A stretch of 40,065 bases of DNA, from contig LFFE01000001.1 of the NCBI GenBank assembly GCA_001510385.1, forward strand, positions 1 to 40,065. The letters are read 5' to 3'. Shown here one piece after another: positions 9,205-16,422 of this stretch; the first letter of the stretch is position 1, and each line of letters opens with the position of its first letter. A program made the position numbers and the translations under genes. This DNA comes from Actinobacteria bacterium casp-actino5 (lineage in GTDB: Bacteria; Actinomycetota; Acidimicrobiia; Acidimicrobiales; Ilumatobacteraceae). The notes under the pieces were generated by a model. That model worked only from the letters and a program-made list of their open reading frames with translations. It made no database searches and was not told the origin of the DNA.

Positions 9205-9293
9205 TGGTGCCCGGGGCGGGACTTGAACCCGCACGGCTCTTACGAGCCAGGGGGGTTTAAGCCCCCCGCGTCTGCCAATTCCGCCACCCGGGC
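9205..9293 (-). tRNA. tRNA-Leu (anticodon UAA)
   Basis: On the minus strand the gene opens with the acceptor arm GCCCGGG, closed at the 3' end by CCCGGGC, discriminator A and an encoded CCA (9205-9207). The D arm GGCGGAATTGGCAGACGC is typical of leucine tRNAs. The anticodon loop is CTTAAAC, giving UAA, which reads UUA. The variable arm is long (GGCTC-gtaa-GAGCC, class II) and the T arm contains GGTTCAAGT. UUA is usually a rare codon in actinobacteria. Confidence 0.97.
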
Positions 9294-9302
9294 GCCACTT
9301 CA

Positions 9303-9308
9303 AGAATA
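9303..9308 (-). promoter_or_regulatory. Putative -10 box of tRNA-Leu
   Basis: TATTCT on the minus strand ends 9 bases before the first base of the tRNA. No clear -35 is seen. Confidence 0.4.
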
Positions 9309-9331
9309 GGCCACCGAGCGGGAATCACGAC

Positions 9332-9694
9332 CTACGCAACGCGTCGATCTGCGACCGCACCCGATGTCACCAGCGGTTCGAGGTCAGCCCAGAGTTCACG
9401 GCGTACCCGGTCGGCCTCTGGGGAATCGAGAGAATGCACGACAACGGCTCCTTCGACGAGGTCGGCAACAACCGCAGGCCACGGACGATCTTTTACTCGT
9501 ACAGAGATCACAGCAAATGCACCTGAACCCTCACGATCACGGCGGCGGATTGATCGATCAACGCCGACTATTCGAGGAGGAGACCGAAACACTGGCGTAG
9601 AGAGACCCATGCGTTGCAAGGTCGACCCAATGACACGAACCGCGCTTGCAAGATCGAGAGCCGCTGAACGGTCGGACGGGATTGACGATGACAT
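9332..9694 (-). CDS. Small conserved-looking protein of unknown function
   Basis: A 120-residue protein that I do not recognise. It starts with MSSSIPSDRSAALDLASAVR, has a basic middle (DRSIRRRDREG) and a compact alpha/beta-looking C-terminal half (AFAVISVRVKDRPWPAVVAD, AVVVHSLDSPEADRVRREL). There is no signal peptide, membrane segment or metal motif. I chose the ATG at 9694, which has an AAGG ribosome binding site about 8 bases upstream, over an in-frame TTG at 9727. It is divergent from the Fe-S nuclease, with 50 bases between starts, so the two could share a promoter region. Coding is supported by codon pattern and the clean start; function is not. Confidence 0.65.
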   Translation of the reverse strand: MSSSIPSDRSAALDLASAVRVIGSTLQRMGLSTPVFRSPPRIVGVDRSIRRRDREGSGAFAVISVRVKDRPWPAVVADLVEGAVVVHSLDSPEADRVRRELWADLEPLVTSGAVADRRVA

Positions 9695-9731
9695 ACCAAC
9701 ACCTTGCCAGCAGGGTGTAACAGCCAATCGC

Positions 9732-9737
9732 TAACGT
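9732..9737 (+). promoter_or_regulatory. Putative -10 box of the Fe-S nuclease gene
   Basis: TAACGT ends 7 bases before the GTG start at 9745, and there is no ribosome binding site. This fits a leaderless transcript. Confidence 0.4.
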
Positions 9738-9744
9738 CAGACCC

Positions 9745-10686
9745 GTGGAGAGCACGAGCGCAGCTTCGCGACTAAGCCCAACCCAAGAACGCACCCTTGA
9801 CTTGCTTCGACGACCATCAGAGCCAGTCATCTTCGACAGCGACCAGATCGCCGCATTCACCTCAAACTTCTCTGACGCACTCGATCATCTGGTTGAACGA
9901 CTCGATGCGATTGGTAAATCGCTCTTCATCAGCAAGGGAATGCTGACCTCGGTGCTCGGCTGCGAAACCCACTTTCAACAAAAAGAGGAATTCAGGTGGA
10001 ATGTCACCACAGCGATCGGCACCGTTGCTCACCGAGCAATTGAGTTGTTGACGGGCTGGCGTGGCGCTCCGTATCCCGCCACGCTCGTAGATGAATCAAT
10101 CGCTCGGCTCAGTGAGAAGCCGAACAGCCTTGGCGACTTCCTCACATCAATGACCGATGGCGACCGGGCTGACCTCATCAACGCCGCAACAGATCGAGTC
10201 GTGAAATTCACCGAGAGTTTCCCACCACTGCAGCAAAGTTTCATCCCTGTTGCTGAGTCATCAATTCGCTGGCCTGAAAGCGGAACCATTGTTCTTGGAG
10301 GCAAAAGCGACCTTACGCTCGGCCGTGCCGAGCATGGTGAGAGCCGTAAGGTCATTATCGATCTCAAAACCGGTGGGGCTTGGCCTAACCACATGGACGA
10401 ACTGCGCTTCTACGCCCTCCTCGAAACCCTGAGAACCGGTATTCCACCACGGCTGATCGCTGGCTTTTACCTCGACGCAGGACGAGCGGTACCCGAACAC
10501 GTCACGATCGAGACACTCGGTGCGGCGATGCGAAGAACTCTTGACGGAATTGGACGCGCAGTTGAACTTCTCGAGGGTCGGCAGGCAGTGCGGCGGCCGC
10601 AGTCCTCGTGCAGATGGTGCCCGCTATCTGGCGAATGCGAGGAGGGTCGATCGTGGCTAGAGGAGCAATTGGCGGAACGCGATTGA
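9745..10686 (+). CDS. Stand-alone PD-(D/E)XK nuclease with a predicted Fe-S cluster (RecB/AddB/Cas4-like)
   Basis: A 313-residue protein carrying the RecB-family nuclease fold. The catalytic elements are His96 (GTVAHRAIE), Asp189 (GGKSDLTL) and the Asp206-x-Lys208 pair in IIDLKTGG. Four cysteines are placed as in AddB and Cas4 nucleases: one before the domain (Cys73, LGCETHF) and three at the end (Cys289, Cys292, Cys298; CRWCPLSGEC), predicting a 4Fe-4S cluster that staples the fold. The usual QxxxY motif appears as DELRFYALL. No helicase, cas gene or AddA partner is adjacent. Expected activity is DNA end resection or cleavage; the partner is unknown. It starts at a GTG with a -10-like TAACGT just upstream. 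The gene is convergent with the L,D-transpeptidase. Confidence 0.85.
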   Translation: MESTSAASRLSPTQERTLDLLRRPSEPVIFDSDQIAAFTSNFSDALDHLVERLDAIGKSLFISKGMLTSVLGCETHFQQKEEFRWNVTTAIGTVAHRAIELLTGWRGAPYPATLVDESIARLSEKPNSLGDFLTSMTDGDRADLINAATDRVVKFTESFPPLQQSFIPVAESSIRWPESGTIVLGGKSDLTLGRAEHGESRKVIIDLKTGGAWPNHMDELRFYALLETLRTGIPPRLIAGFYLDAGRAVPEHVTIETLGAAMRRTLDGIGRAVELLEGRQAVRRPQSSCRWCPLSGECEEGRSWLEEQLAERD

Positions 10687-10708
10687 CGATTGCTCGCCTG
10701 CAACCTTG

Positions 10709-11569
10709 TTACGAAATGACTCGGACGATCGCCCCAAAGCCAAGGTGATCCCACACCTTCTCGGCGTCTTCAGGTAACGCCCGGATACAGCCGTTGGAAT
10801 CGCCGCGTAACTCTGGTGTGCCAACCGATTCGAGTGGTTGAACATATTCCCCACCTGGGTAGATCGGCACCGAGTGGAACCCAACCCGTGCTCCTTGAAA
10901 TTTGCCGTAAGTGAAGACAACGAAATGAGACATCTCAGAGTACGAACCGGTCAGGATTGATGAGGCCTCAAGGCTGCGCTGCTCAACCTCATAGTCGCCG
11001 GGGTCTGGCTGATCCCACGCCGTCGTTACCGGAAACACATGGATAATCGCGTCCTCTGAGCACAACCACGCCCGCTGGAACTCGCGATCGAGTACCGCTG
11101 CGTCACCAAGGTCTTCGCACGTCGCCACGTCGGGTTCTGGGGGCGGTGGTTCGAGCCACAACCCCAGCATCTCAAGAGTTTGCTGGCCGGCAATGCCATC
11201 AATCACAATCTCGAGTTTTGGATCATGATGTGCTTGAAAGGTTCTCAGCGCAACCCGCGTTGCCTCGTCAAACTCTTCGTTCGGGCTTTCGCTCAGCCAC
11301 CCTCGGTCGTTGAGATGGCGTTCGAGACACATAACTTCATCTGAGGTCGCTCCAACTTCAAGAATGGAGGAGACGGTGCAATCACCTACGACCACCGGCA
11401 CAGTTGTTGTCGTGGTTGTCGTCGACGCTGTTGATGTCGTCGTGATGACAGCCTCAACAACCGTTGTTGTCGCCGCGGTCTCACTCGTCGATTGGCTCGC
11501 GCAGCCGGCCACAGAAATAGCAGCGAGAGCAACCGCAAGCGATGATGGGCGCGCAATTTTGGCAGGCAT
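10709..11569 (-). CDS. L,D-transpeptidase lipoprotein with a peptidoglycan-binding domain
   Basis: A 286-residue exported cell-wall enzyme. A lipoprotein signal peptide ends in the lipobox SVAGC with Cys23. A threonine-rich linker (about residues 30-57) follows, then a PG_binding_1-type domain (CLERHLNDRGW ... GIAGQQTLEMLGL), and a C-terminal YkuD domain with the catalytic motif GFHSVPIYPG ... DSNGCIRAL, nucleophile about Cys261. YkuD enzymes form 3-3 cross-links in peptidoglycan or attach proteins to it. I chose the ATG at 11569 over an upstream in-frame start at 11626, because it places the signal peptide directly at the N-terminus and has a TATGTT -10-like box 8 bases upstream. It is convergent with the Fe-S nuclease. 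Confidence 0.92.
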   Translation of the reverse strand: MPAKIARPSSLAVALAAISVAGCASQSTSETAATTTVVEAVITTTSTASTTTTTTTVPVVVGDCTVSSILEVGATSDEVMCLERHLNDRGWLSESPNEEFDEATRVALRTFQAHHDPKLEIVIDGIAGQQTLEMLGLWLEPPPPEPDVATCEDLGDAAVLDREFQRAWLCSEDAIIHVFPVTTAWDQPDPGDYEVEQRSLEASSILTGSYSEMSHFVVFTYGKFQGARVGFHSVPIYPGGEYVQPLESVGTPELRGDSNGCIRALPEDAEKVWDHLGFGAIVRVIS

Positions 11570-11577
11570 CGAGAAAT

Positions 11578-11583
11578 AACATA
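11578..11583 (-). promoter_or_regulatory. Putative -10 box of the L,D-transpeptidase gene
   Basis: TATGTT on the minus strand ends 8 bases before the ATG at 11569; no ribosome binding site lies between them. Confidence 0.35.
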
Positions 11584-11632
11584 ATCGCCGACGCAACGAA
11601 ACGTAAGGCAGCCGTGTCCACGTCATAGCCTC

Positions 11633-12229
11633 TTACACCGACATCAACGCAACAGCAACACCGAGCCCAGCGCTGTTCTTGACCGTGGAGATTCGACGGC
11701 CCGGCTGAACCGCTGCTTTCGGCGCAGTCACGAGATCGCCAGCGCGAGTGACAATGTCATCGAATGACTCTGTCGACAGCACAAGCCCCCATAACGACGT
11801 CTTCGAAACATCGACACGCTCAACTACTTCGAGAATCACGCCGCCCTCACCGATTCGATGAAACCCCTGACGGATCTCGCCAACCTCCCGAACCCGTTTC
11901 AACGGATATCCCGAGACCTCAGTGACCGCATCACAGGTTCGATCAAGGTCGTTCGTCATCAGAACAACGTGATCAACGTGGAAGCCACTTGACCCGGCCG
12001 CCTCCGGAAGTGCCACGTACCCGGCACACTGAATTCCATCGATGTCGGCTCCCGTCGGCACACCATCAATGGCAATAAGCAACTTCCCAGAGGGCAGTTC
12101 GTTCACCGGCCACACCAGCGAAGCATTAGAGGTATGGGCGTACGAGCACTCTCCAGAAGTCTGCACAGATACGCCAGTGAGACCCCACAGCGATGGGGAT
12201 CCTCCGATGGTCAGTTGGACGGCACGCAC
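11633..12229 (-). CDS. VOC (glyoxalase/bleomycin-resistance fold) family protein
   Basis: A 198-residue VOC-fold protein. The second beta-alpha-beta-beta-beta module is clear: FHVDHVVLMTNDLDRTCDAV with a metal-type histidine, then GYPLKRVREVGEIRQGFHRIGEGGVILEVVE. The C-terminal GRRISTVKNSAGLGVAVALMS is common to an actinobacterial VOC subgroup. The chemistry (isomerase, dioxygenase or none) cannot be assigned. It begins at a GTG nine bases after the 28-codon bL37 gene on the same strand, so it is probably co-transcribed with it. Confidence 0.8.
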   Translation of the reverse strand: MRAVQLTIGGSPSLWGLTGVSVQTSGECSYAHTSNASLVWPVNELPSGKLLIAIDGVPTGADIDGIQCAGYVALPEAAGSSGFHVDHVVLMTNDLDRTCDAVTEVSGYPLKRVREVGEIRQGFHRIGEGGVILEVVERVDVSKTSLWGLVLSTESFDDIVTRAGDLVTAPKAAVQPGRRISTVKNSAGLGVAVALMSV

Positions 12230-12238
12230 CGAAATGCG

Positions 12239-12325
12239 TCAGCCACGACCCATGTTGGGACGCTTGCCGTGGTTCGCCTTTGAGCGACGCAGGCGAGCTT
12301 TGCGCTTCTTCGTCTTCTTTGACAT
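12239..12325 (-). CDS. Ribosomal protein bL37 (28-residue small basic protein)
   Basis: A 28-codon open frame that begins MSKKTKKRKARLRRSKANHG and ends KRPNMGRG. The highly basic N-terminus and the tail K-A-N-H-G-K-R-P-N match what I remember of bL37, the very small large-subunit protein found in mycobacterial ribosome structures; I could not check this by alignment. Such genes fall below most annotation cut-offs. The ATG at 12325 is preceded by TAGGAT and then AGCCCT directly before the start, with no ribosome binding site, as for bS22 at 22467-22559. The VOC gene follows 9 bases downstream, and thioredoxin is divergent upstream. Confidence 0.8.
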   Translation of the reverse strand: MSKKTKKRKARLRRSKANHGKRPNMGRG

Positions 12326-12334
12326 AGGGCTGTG

Positions 12335-12340
12335 ATCCTA
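12335..12340 (-). promoter_or_regulatory. Putative -10 box of the bL37 gene
   Basis: TAGGAT on the minus strand ends 9 bases before the ATG at 12325; the last six of those bases are AGCCCT, identical to the bases just before the bS22 start codon. Confidence 0.45.
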
Positions 12341-12511
12341 CGGCTGATGTTGAGAACTCCCACCCAATCCAACCCCAAACACGCCGGGAACAAGGCCGAA
12401 ACACTGAAGTTCTGTTTAAGAACACAACATATTCTTCGAAATGTCGGAATGAAATGCACGATGTCGGCGTTGTTTCTACCGAGCGGCAACACAAGCCGAA
12501 CAGAGTAGCTC

Positions 12512-12886
12512 ATGTCGACAACCAACCTCACACTTGACTCTTTCGAAGGGACGGTCACCTCCGAGGGCATCACCATTGTCGACTTCTGGGCTGAATGGTG
12601 CGGTCCTTGCAAGATGTTCGGCCCGATCTTTGAAGAAGTTTCTGAAAGTAATCCCGACGTGACGTTTGCGAAAGTTGATACTGAGGCTGAACAGCAGCTT
12701 GCGGGTTCTCTTGGCATCATGTCGATTCCAACAGTCATGATCTTTCGAGACGGCATCCAGTTGTTCGCCCAGCCCGGAGCCCTCCCCAAGGCAGCACTTG
12801 AAGACCTGCTTGGCCAGGTGCGAAATCTCGACATGGATGACATCAGAGCGCAGCTCGCAGAAGAAAGCGAGTCGACGGTCGACTAA
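12512..12886 (+). CDS. Thioredoxin-family protein
   Basis: A 124-residue cytoplasmic thioredoxin. The redox motif is W29-C30-G-P-C33 within VDFWAEWCGPCKMFGP, and the cis-proline lies in MSIPTVMIF. The C-terminus is about 15-20 residues longer than classic thioredoxin and acidic (DDIRAQLAEESESTVD). It would reduce disulfides of enzymes such as peroxiredoxins; the 1-Cys peroxiredoxin at 1674 is a possible but untested client. It starts at ATG 12512, divergent from bL37, and is followed by a strong hairpin terminator at 12960-13007. The codon pattern and motif make this certain at family level; whether it is trxA is not. Confidence 0.95.
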   Translation: MSTTNLTLDSFEGTVTSEGITIVDFWAEWCGPCKMFGPIFEEVSESNPDVTFAKVDTEAEQQLAGSLGIMSIPTVMIFRDGIQLFAQPGALPKAALEDLLGQVRNLDMDDIRAQLAEESESTVD

Positions 12887-12928
12887 CGGCTCAACATAGG
12901 TCTGGCGGGGTTCCCCCCACCCTGCCGC

Positions 12929-12965
12929 GGTGTCAAATCCCCCCACAGACACCGTATTTGACACC
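12929..12965 (+). repeat. 10-bp inverted repeat overlapping the thioredoxin terminator stem
   Basis: GGTGTCAAAT (12929-12938) and ATTTGACACC (12956-12965) are perfect inverted copies separated by 17 bases. The 3' copy shares GACACC (12960-12965) with the 5' arm of the terminator, so the two hairpins cannot form together. A further GACACC lies at 12948-12953 in the loop. Confidence 0.7.
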
Positions 12966-13007
12966 CGGAACGAGCATCCCCCCGCTTGTTCCGGGTGTCG
13001 TGTTTTT
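12960..13007 (+). terminator. Rho-independent terminator of thioredoxin
   Basis: The 5' arm GACACCCGGAACGAGC (12960-12975), the loop ATCCCCCC and the 3' arm GCTTGTTCCGGGTGTC (12984-12999) make a 16-base-pair stem with one G-U wobble. It is followed by GTG and five T residues (13003-13007). It sits between thioredoxin and the convergent F420-type gene. Confidence 0.88.
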
Positions 13008-13029
13008 CAGATCCGAGGGAACACTCGCC

Positions 13030-14010
13030 TCAAATTTCGACCGGTGCGAACGATGTGATGAGATCGTGAGCAGAGCCAAGATCTTGAACCGGCACAATAA
13101 ATTCACTGACGCCGAAGTTCGAAGCAATTGCTCGTATCTGATCTCGACATTCGCTAGTCGTACCAACGACTCCGAAACTTCCTAGCCATTCCTCGTGAAC
13201 AAGATGGGCTGCTGAAGGTGGGCCGCCAGCGGCAATTGCAGAGCGAATCGCCTCGCGATCTCTCGGACCGAGTCCCAGAGCTTCACGAACCGCCTCAGGC
13301 GAATCAACCAATCGAAATGTCAACTGGGTCCGCATGTGCTGAACTTCGTGCTCGTCTCGAGCGATACCCGTTGACCATGCAATATGCCGATCTACCCCGT
13401 TAGCAGCATCTCGAATTGCTCTCGTCTGGTCGCCAAGGCCGGGAAGAAATGGATAACTCAAATAGAAACCATCGGCAATGCGGCCACCAAGTTCCGTCAT
13501 CCGAGGCCCTCTGCCCGCCATGATGATCTCGATATCCGGCCGGGCGTATCCCAATCGAGCATTGCTCAACGCAAAGGTCTCACTTGTCATGGTCACGGCT
13601 TCGCCGGCGAACAGTCTTCTCATGGCGAGCACCGCGTCAGCCACCACTTTGAGTGGTTGGGTTCGATCCACCGCCAATGGACCTAGTGCGAGTCCCCCAC
13701 CAGCTCCGATGCCCACAAAGGCCCGTCCGCCGCTCATCTCATCGAGGGAGGCAATGGCGGCTGCGGTAGTGCCGGGATGCCGTGTGTAGGGATTTGTGAT
13801 TCCCGGACCAATTTTGATGGTTGAAGTGTGCTCCGCTATCGCTGCGAGAGTCACAAACACGTCACGAGTCATCATTCCTTCGTCAAACAACCAGCAACGT
13901 GTATAACCCAACTGCTCGGCCAGCACCGCAAGTTCCACAATCTCGCCAATCGGTGCCTTTGCCATGAGGTTGACTGACCAATCCACATTGAAAGTTTGCC
14001 CGCTCAGCAT
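13030..14010 (-). CDS. Luciferase-like monooxygenase family, F420-dependent oxidoreductase
   Basis: A protein of about 326 residues with the TIM-barrel LLM fold. Landmarks are the strand/helix GYTRCWLFDEGMMTRDVFVTLAAIAE, the IKIGPGITNPYTRHPGTTAAAIASLDEMSGGRAFVGIGAGGG block and AGRGPRMTELGGRIADGFYL. These match F420-dependent reductases related to methylene-tetrahydromethanopterin reductase; FMN use cannot be excluded. The substrate is unknown. I prefer the ATG at 14010 because GGAG lies 6 bases upstream; an ATG at 14028 is also in frame. It is convergent with thioredoxin and divergent from ychF. Confidence 0.88.
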   Translation of the reverse strand: MLSGQTFNVDWSVNLMAKAPIGEIVELAVLAEQLGYTRCWLFDEGMMTRDVFVTLAAIAEHTSTIKIGPGITNPYTRHPGTTAAAIASLDEMSGGRAFVGIGAGGGLALGPLAVDRTQPLKVVADAVLAMRRLFAGEAVTMTSETFALSNARLGYARPDIEIIMAGRGPRMTELGGRIADGFYLSYPFLPGLGDQTRAIRDAANGVDRHIAWSTGIARDEHEVQHMRTQLTFRLVDSPEAVREALGLGPRDREAIRSAIAAGGPPSAAHLVHEEWLGSFGVVGTTSECRDQIRAIASNFGVSEFIVPVQDLGSAHDLITSFAPVEI

Positions 14011-14080
14011 CTCATTCTCCGCAACCATCCTGTGGGTCGACGAATGATCGCAACTTCCTTCATCCTTTTTGTTCCAGCGA

Positions 14081-14086
14081 TAGCGT
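14081..14086 (+). promoter_or_regulatory. Putative -10 box of ychF
   Basis: TAGCGT ends 9 bases before the ATG at 14096, without a ribosome binding site. The same hexamer precedes bS22 and metG. Confidence 0.45.
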
Positions 14087-14095
14087 CAATAATCA

Positions 14096-15184
14096 ATGGA
14101 ACGATTTGGATTAGTCGGTCTGCCAAATGCAGGCAAAAGTTCGCTGTACAACGCACTCACTGGTGGCGGTGCGCTCGCCGCTCCGTATGCGTTTGCAACC
14201 AAAGACCCCAACATCGGCGTTGCCAAAGTTCCCGATGATCGGCTCGATCAGCTTGCCGCAATGTCGCAGTCAAAAAACACGATCCATGCATCAGTTGAGG
14301 TTGTTGACATTGGTGGCCTTGTCGAAGGTGCAAGTAAAGGCGAGGGCCTTGGCAACAAGTTCCTCGCAAACATTCGTGAGGTTGATGCAATCGTGTTCGT
14401 TCTTCGCGCATTCGCAGACGATGATGTGCCAGGACCGTCCGATCCGCTTGAGCACCTTCGTATCGTCGAACTCGAACTTGCGCTTGCTGATCTTGAAACG
14501 GTCGAAAAGCGTCTCGCAGACGTCGAGCGCCGCTCAAAACTCGACAAAGGTCTTGGCGATGAACTCGAAGCACTTCGAGCAGCGAACGAAGCCCTCTCAG
14601 ATGGCCGCCCGCTCTACCGCGCCGGTTTATCCGAATCGATCCGTGAGACGCTTGAGCCGTATTTCTTGCTGACCAATCGCAGAGTGCTCGCCGTCGTCAA
14701 CGTCGGCGAGGATGAACTCGACAACATTGCGTCAGCGGAACAAAAAGTCACAGAGGCATTCAATGATGCCGGCGACAACGTCGAAGTCATCGGAATGTGC
14801 GTTCAACTCGAAGCCGAAGCAGCCGCCATCTCGGACCCGGCCGAACGGGCAGAAATGCTCGACGGGCTGGGGCTCGGCGAAGGTGCACTCTTTCGAATGG
14901 TTCGGTCGGCCTACCACCTACTTGGTCTGCGCACCTTCTTCACCACCGGCGACAAAGAATCGCGTGCGTGGACATTCCGCAACGGTTCGACAGCACCGGT
15001 GTGCGCCGGTCGAATTCACACAGATTTCCAACGTGGATTCATTCGCGCTGAAGTCATTGAGTGGGAGCAGTTACTTGAGCTCGGCTCATGGAATGCCGCA
15101 AAGGACGTCGGCAAACTGCGAGTTGAGGGAAAAGATTATGTGGCAAGCGACGGTGACGTCATGGAGTTTCGTTTCAACGTCTGA
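14096..15184 (+). CDS. ychF: Ribosome-binding ATPase YchF (OLA1/Obg family)
   Basis: A 362-residue protein, the normal YchF length. The order is a G domain with P-loop GLPNAGKSS (residues 8-16), a G3 region VDIGGLVEGASKGEGLGNKFL, a coiled-coil insertion around residues 130-170 (LALADLETVEKRLADVERRS), an NVGEDE motif that replaces the NKxD of GTPases and explains ATP preference, and a C-terminal TGS-like domain ending EGKDYVASDGDVMEFRFNV. YchF binds ribosomes and takes part in translation and stress responses. The P-loop has NAGKSS where I recall NVGKST as the common form, and the G3 motif has DIGG rather than DIAG. It begins a plus-strand run leading to DUF192 and rsmI. Confidence 0.96.
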   Translation: MERFGLVGLPNAGKSSLYNALTGGGALAAPYAFATKDPNIGVAKVPDDRLDQLAAMSQSKNTIHASVEVVDIGGLVEGASKGEGLGNKFLANIREVDAIVFVLRAFADDDVPGPSDPLEHLRIVELELALADLETVEKRLADVERRSKLDKGLGDELEALRAANEALSDGRPLYRAGLSESIRETLEPYFLLTNRRVLAVVNVGEDELDNIASAEQKVTEAFNDAGDNVEVIGMCVQLEAEAAAISDPAERAEMLDGLGLGEGALFRMVRSAYHLLGLRTFFTTGDKESRAWTFRNGSTAPVCAGRIHTDFQRGFIRAEVIEWEQLLELGSWNAAKDVGKLRVEGKDYVASDGDVMEFRFNV

Positions 15185-15223
15185 TCCGTCAAATTACATA
15201 CCGTCCCCTGCCACACTGGAGAC

Positions 15224-15580
15224 GTGGGATGGATCGTCAGCGGCTCGCGTGTACTCGCCTCAGCCGAACTTGCCAACGATCAGCGATCTCGCCGCAAGGG
15301 GCTACTCGGCCGAACTTCCTTCACTGGTGCTCTCATCATTGAACCCTGTAACTGGGTACACACGATCGGTATGAAATTCGCGATCGATGTTGCGTTCGTT
15401 AACCGAGACGGAAGCGTCATCAAAACTCAACGAATGCAACGCAACCGCTTTGGCCTGCCAGTGTTCGGTGCCGCATATGTCGTTGAAGCTGAATCTGGGG
15501 CATTCGCTCGCTGGGGCCTTCACGTGGGCGATGTGATTGAGTTTCGGGGTCAACAACCAGAGGATGTGAAGGAAACGTGA
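15224..15580 (+). CDS. DUF192 family protein
   Basis: A 118-residue DUF192 protein. The hallmarks are RRKGLLGRTSFTGALIIEPCNWVHTIGMKFAIDVAFVNRDG, in which the tryptophan, HTIGM and D-V-A-F-V are the family signature, and the C-terminal VVEAESGAFARWGLHVGDVIEF. The function of the family is not established; many relatives are exported, but this one has no signal peptide. The start is a GTG at 15224 with GGAG only 2 bases upstream, so the exact start is not firm. The stop overlaps the rsmI start (GTGA, 4 bases), indicating translational coupling. Confidence 0.88.
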   Translation: MGWIVSGSRVLASAELANDQRSRRKGLLGRTSFTGALIIEPCNWVHTIGMKFAIDVAFVNRDGSVIKTQRMQRNRFGLPVFGAAYVVEAESGAFARWGLHVGDVIEFRGQQPEDVKET

Positions 15581-16422
15581 CAGGAACCTTGTGGCTTGTC
15601 GCAACACCAATCGGCAACCTTGGCGATATTTCTCCACGTGCTCGCGAAGCCCTCGAGAGCGCCTCACTCGTGTGCTGCGAAGACACCCGTCGAACGGGAA
15701 GGCTCCTGCAACACCTCGGCATCTCTGCTCAGGCACTCGCTGTCTGCAACGAGCACACCGAGTACCGACTCATTCATCGAGTCGTCGACGAACTTTCCGC
15801 AGGTCACGATGTAGCCGTCGTATCCGATTCCGGAACACCAGGAATATCTGACCCCGGCGAGCGCCTCGTGCAAGCTGCGATCGAAACCGGAGCAACTGTC
15901 AGCGCAATTCCGGGAGCCTGCGCAGCGATCAGTGCTCTCATCACCAGCGGACTTCCTACCGCGCGTTTTGTGATGGAAGGGTTTCTTCCCCGTCGAGGAC
16001 AAGAGCGAACGGATCGATTGGTCGACATCGCAGCGGAACATCGAACAATCGTGCTCTACGAGGCCCCTCATCGAATTGCAAGAACCCTCTCCGACCTCGC
16101 CGAGGTATGTGGTGGCGACCGGCAGGTCAGCGTCAGCAGAGAACTCACAAAAATTCATGAAGAGACCATTCGTTCGACGCTCTCGAATATCGGCATAGGT
16201 GAGCCACGCGGCGAGTACGTCATTGTGATTGCAGGACGGCTGCAGAACGAACAACCAGTGACCGAAGATTCGATTCGCGGCGCGCTACACGAGGCCCTTG
16301 CAAGCGGGCTAAGTCGACGTGATGCTGCAGCCGAGGTTTCACGTCGACTCGGTATTCCACGCCGACAGGCATACGATCTCGTCATCCAGACAGCGCCCAC
16401 CGATGAAGCAGAAACGCAATGA
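15577..16422 (+). CDS. rsmI: 16S rRNA (cytidine-1402-2'-O)-methyltransferase
   Basis: A 281-residue tetrapyrrole-methylase-fold enzyme that 2'-O-methylates C1402 in the decoding centre of 16S rRNA, using S-adenosylmethionine. The RsmI signatures are all there: TLWLVATPIGNLGDISPRA, CCEDTRRTGRLLQHLGI, SDSGTPGISDPGERLV, SAIPGACAAISALITSGL and EGFLPRRGQER. The GTG start at 15577 overlaps the DUF192 stop by 4 bases, and the stop overlaps the HAD-IB start by 4 bases, so the three genes are one coupled unit. Length is normal for the family. Confidence 0.96.
   Translation: MTGTLWLVATPIGNLGDISPRAREALESASLVCCEDTRRTGRLLQHLGISAQALAVCNEHTEYRLIHRVVDELSAGHDVAVVSDSGTPGISDPGERLVQAAIETGATVSAIPGACAAISALITSGLPTARFVMEGFLPRRGQERTDRLVDIAAEHRTIVLYEAPHRIARTLSDLAEVCGGDRQVSVSRELTKIHEETIRSTLSNIGIGEPRGEYVIVIAGRLQNEQPVTEDSIRGALHEALASGLSRRDAAAEVSRRLGIPRRQAYDLVIQTAPTDEAETQ

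Noticed and set aside
11310-11579. Plus-strand frame rich in valine runs.
   Set aside because: It is the antisense of the threonine-rich linker and signal peptide of the transpeptidase.
12211-12964. Two long minus-strand open frames covering thioredoxin (210 and 162 codons).
   Set aside because: They are antisense to thioredoxin with no recognisable protein features, and only the tiny bL37 frame in the region has a sensible product.
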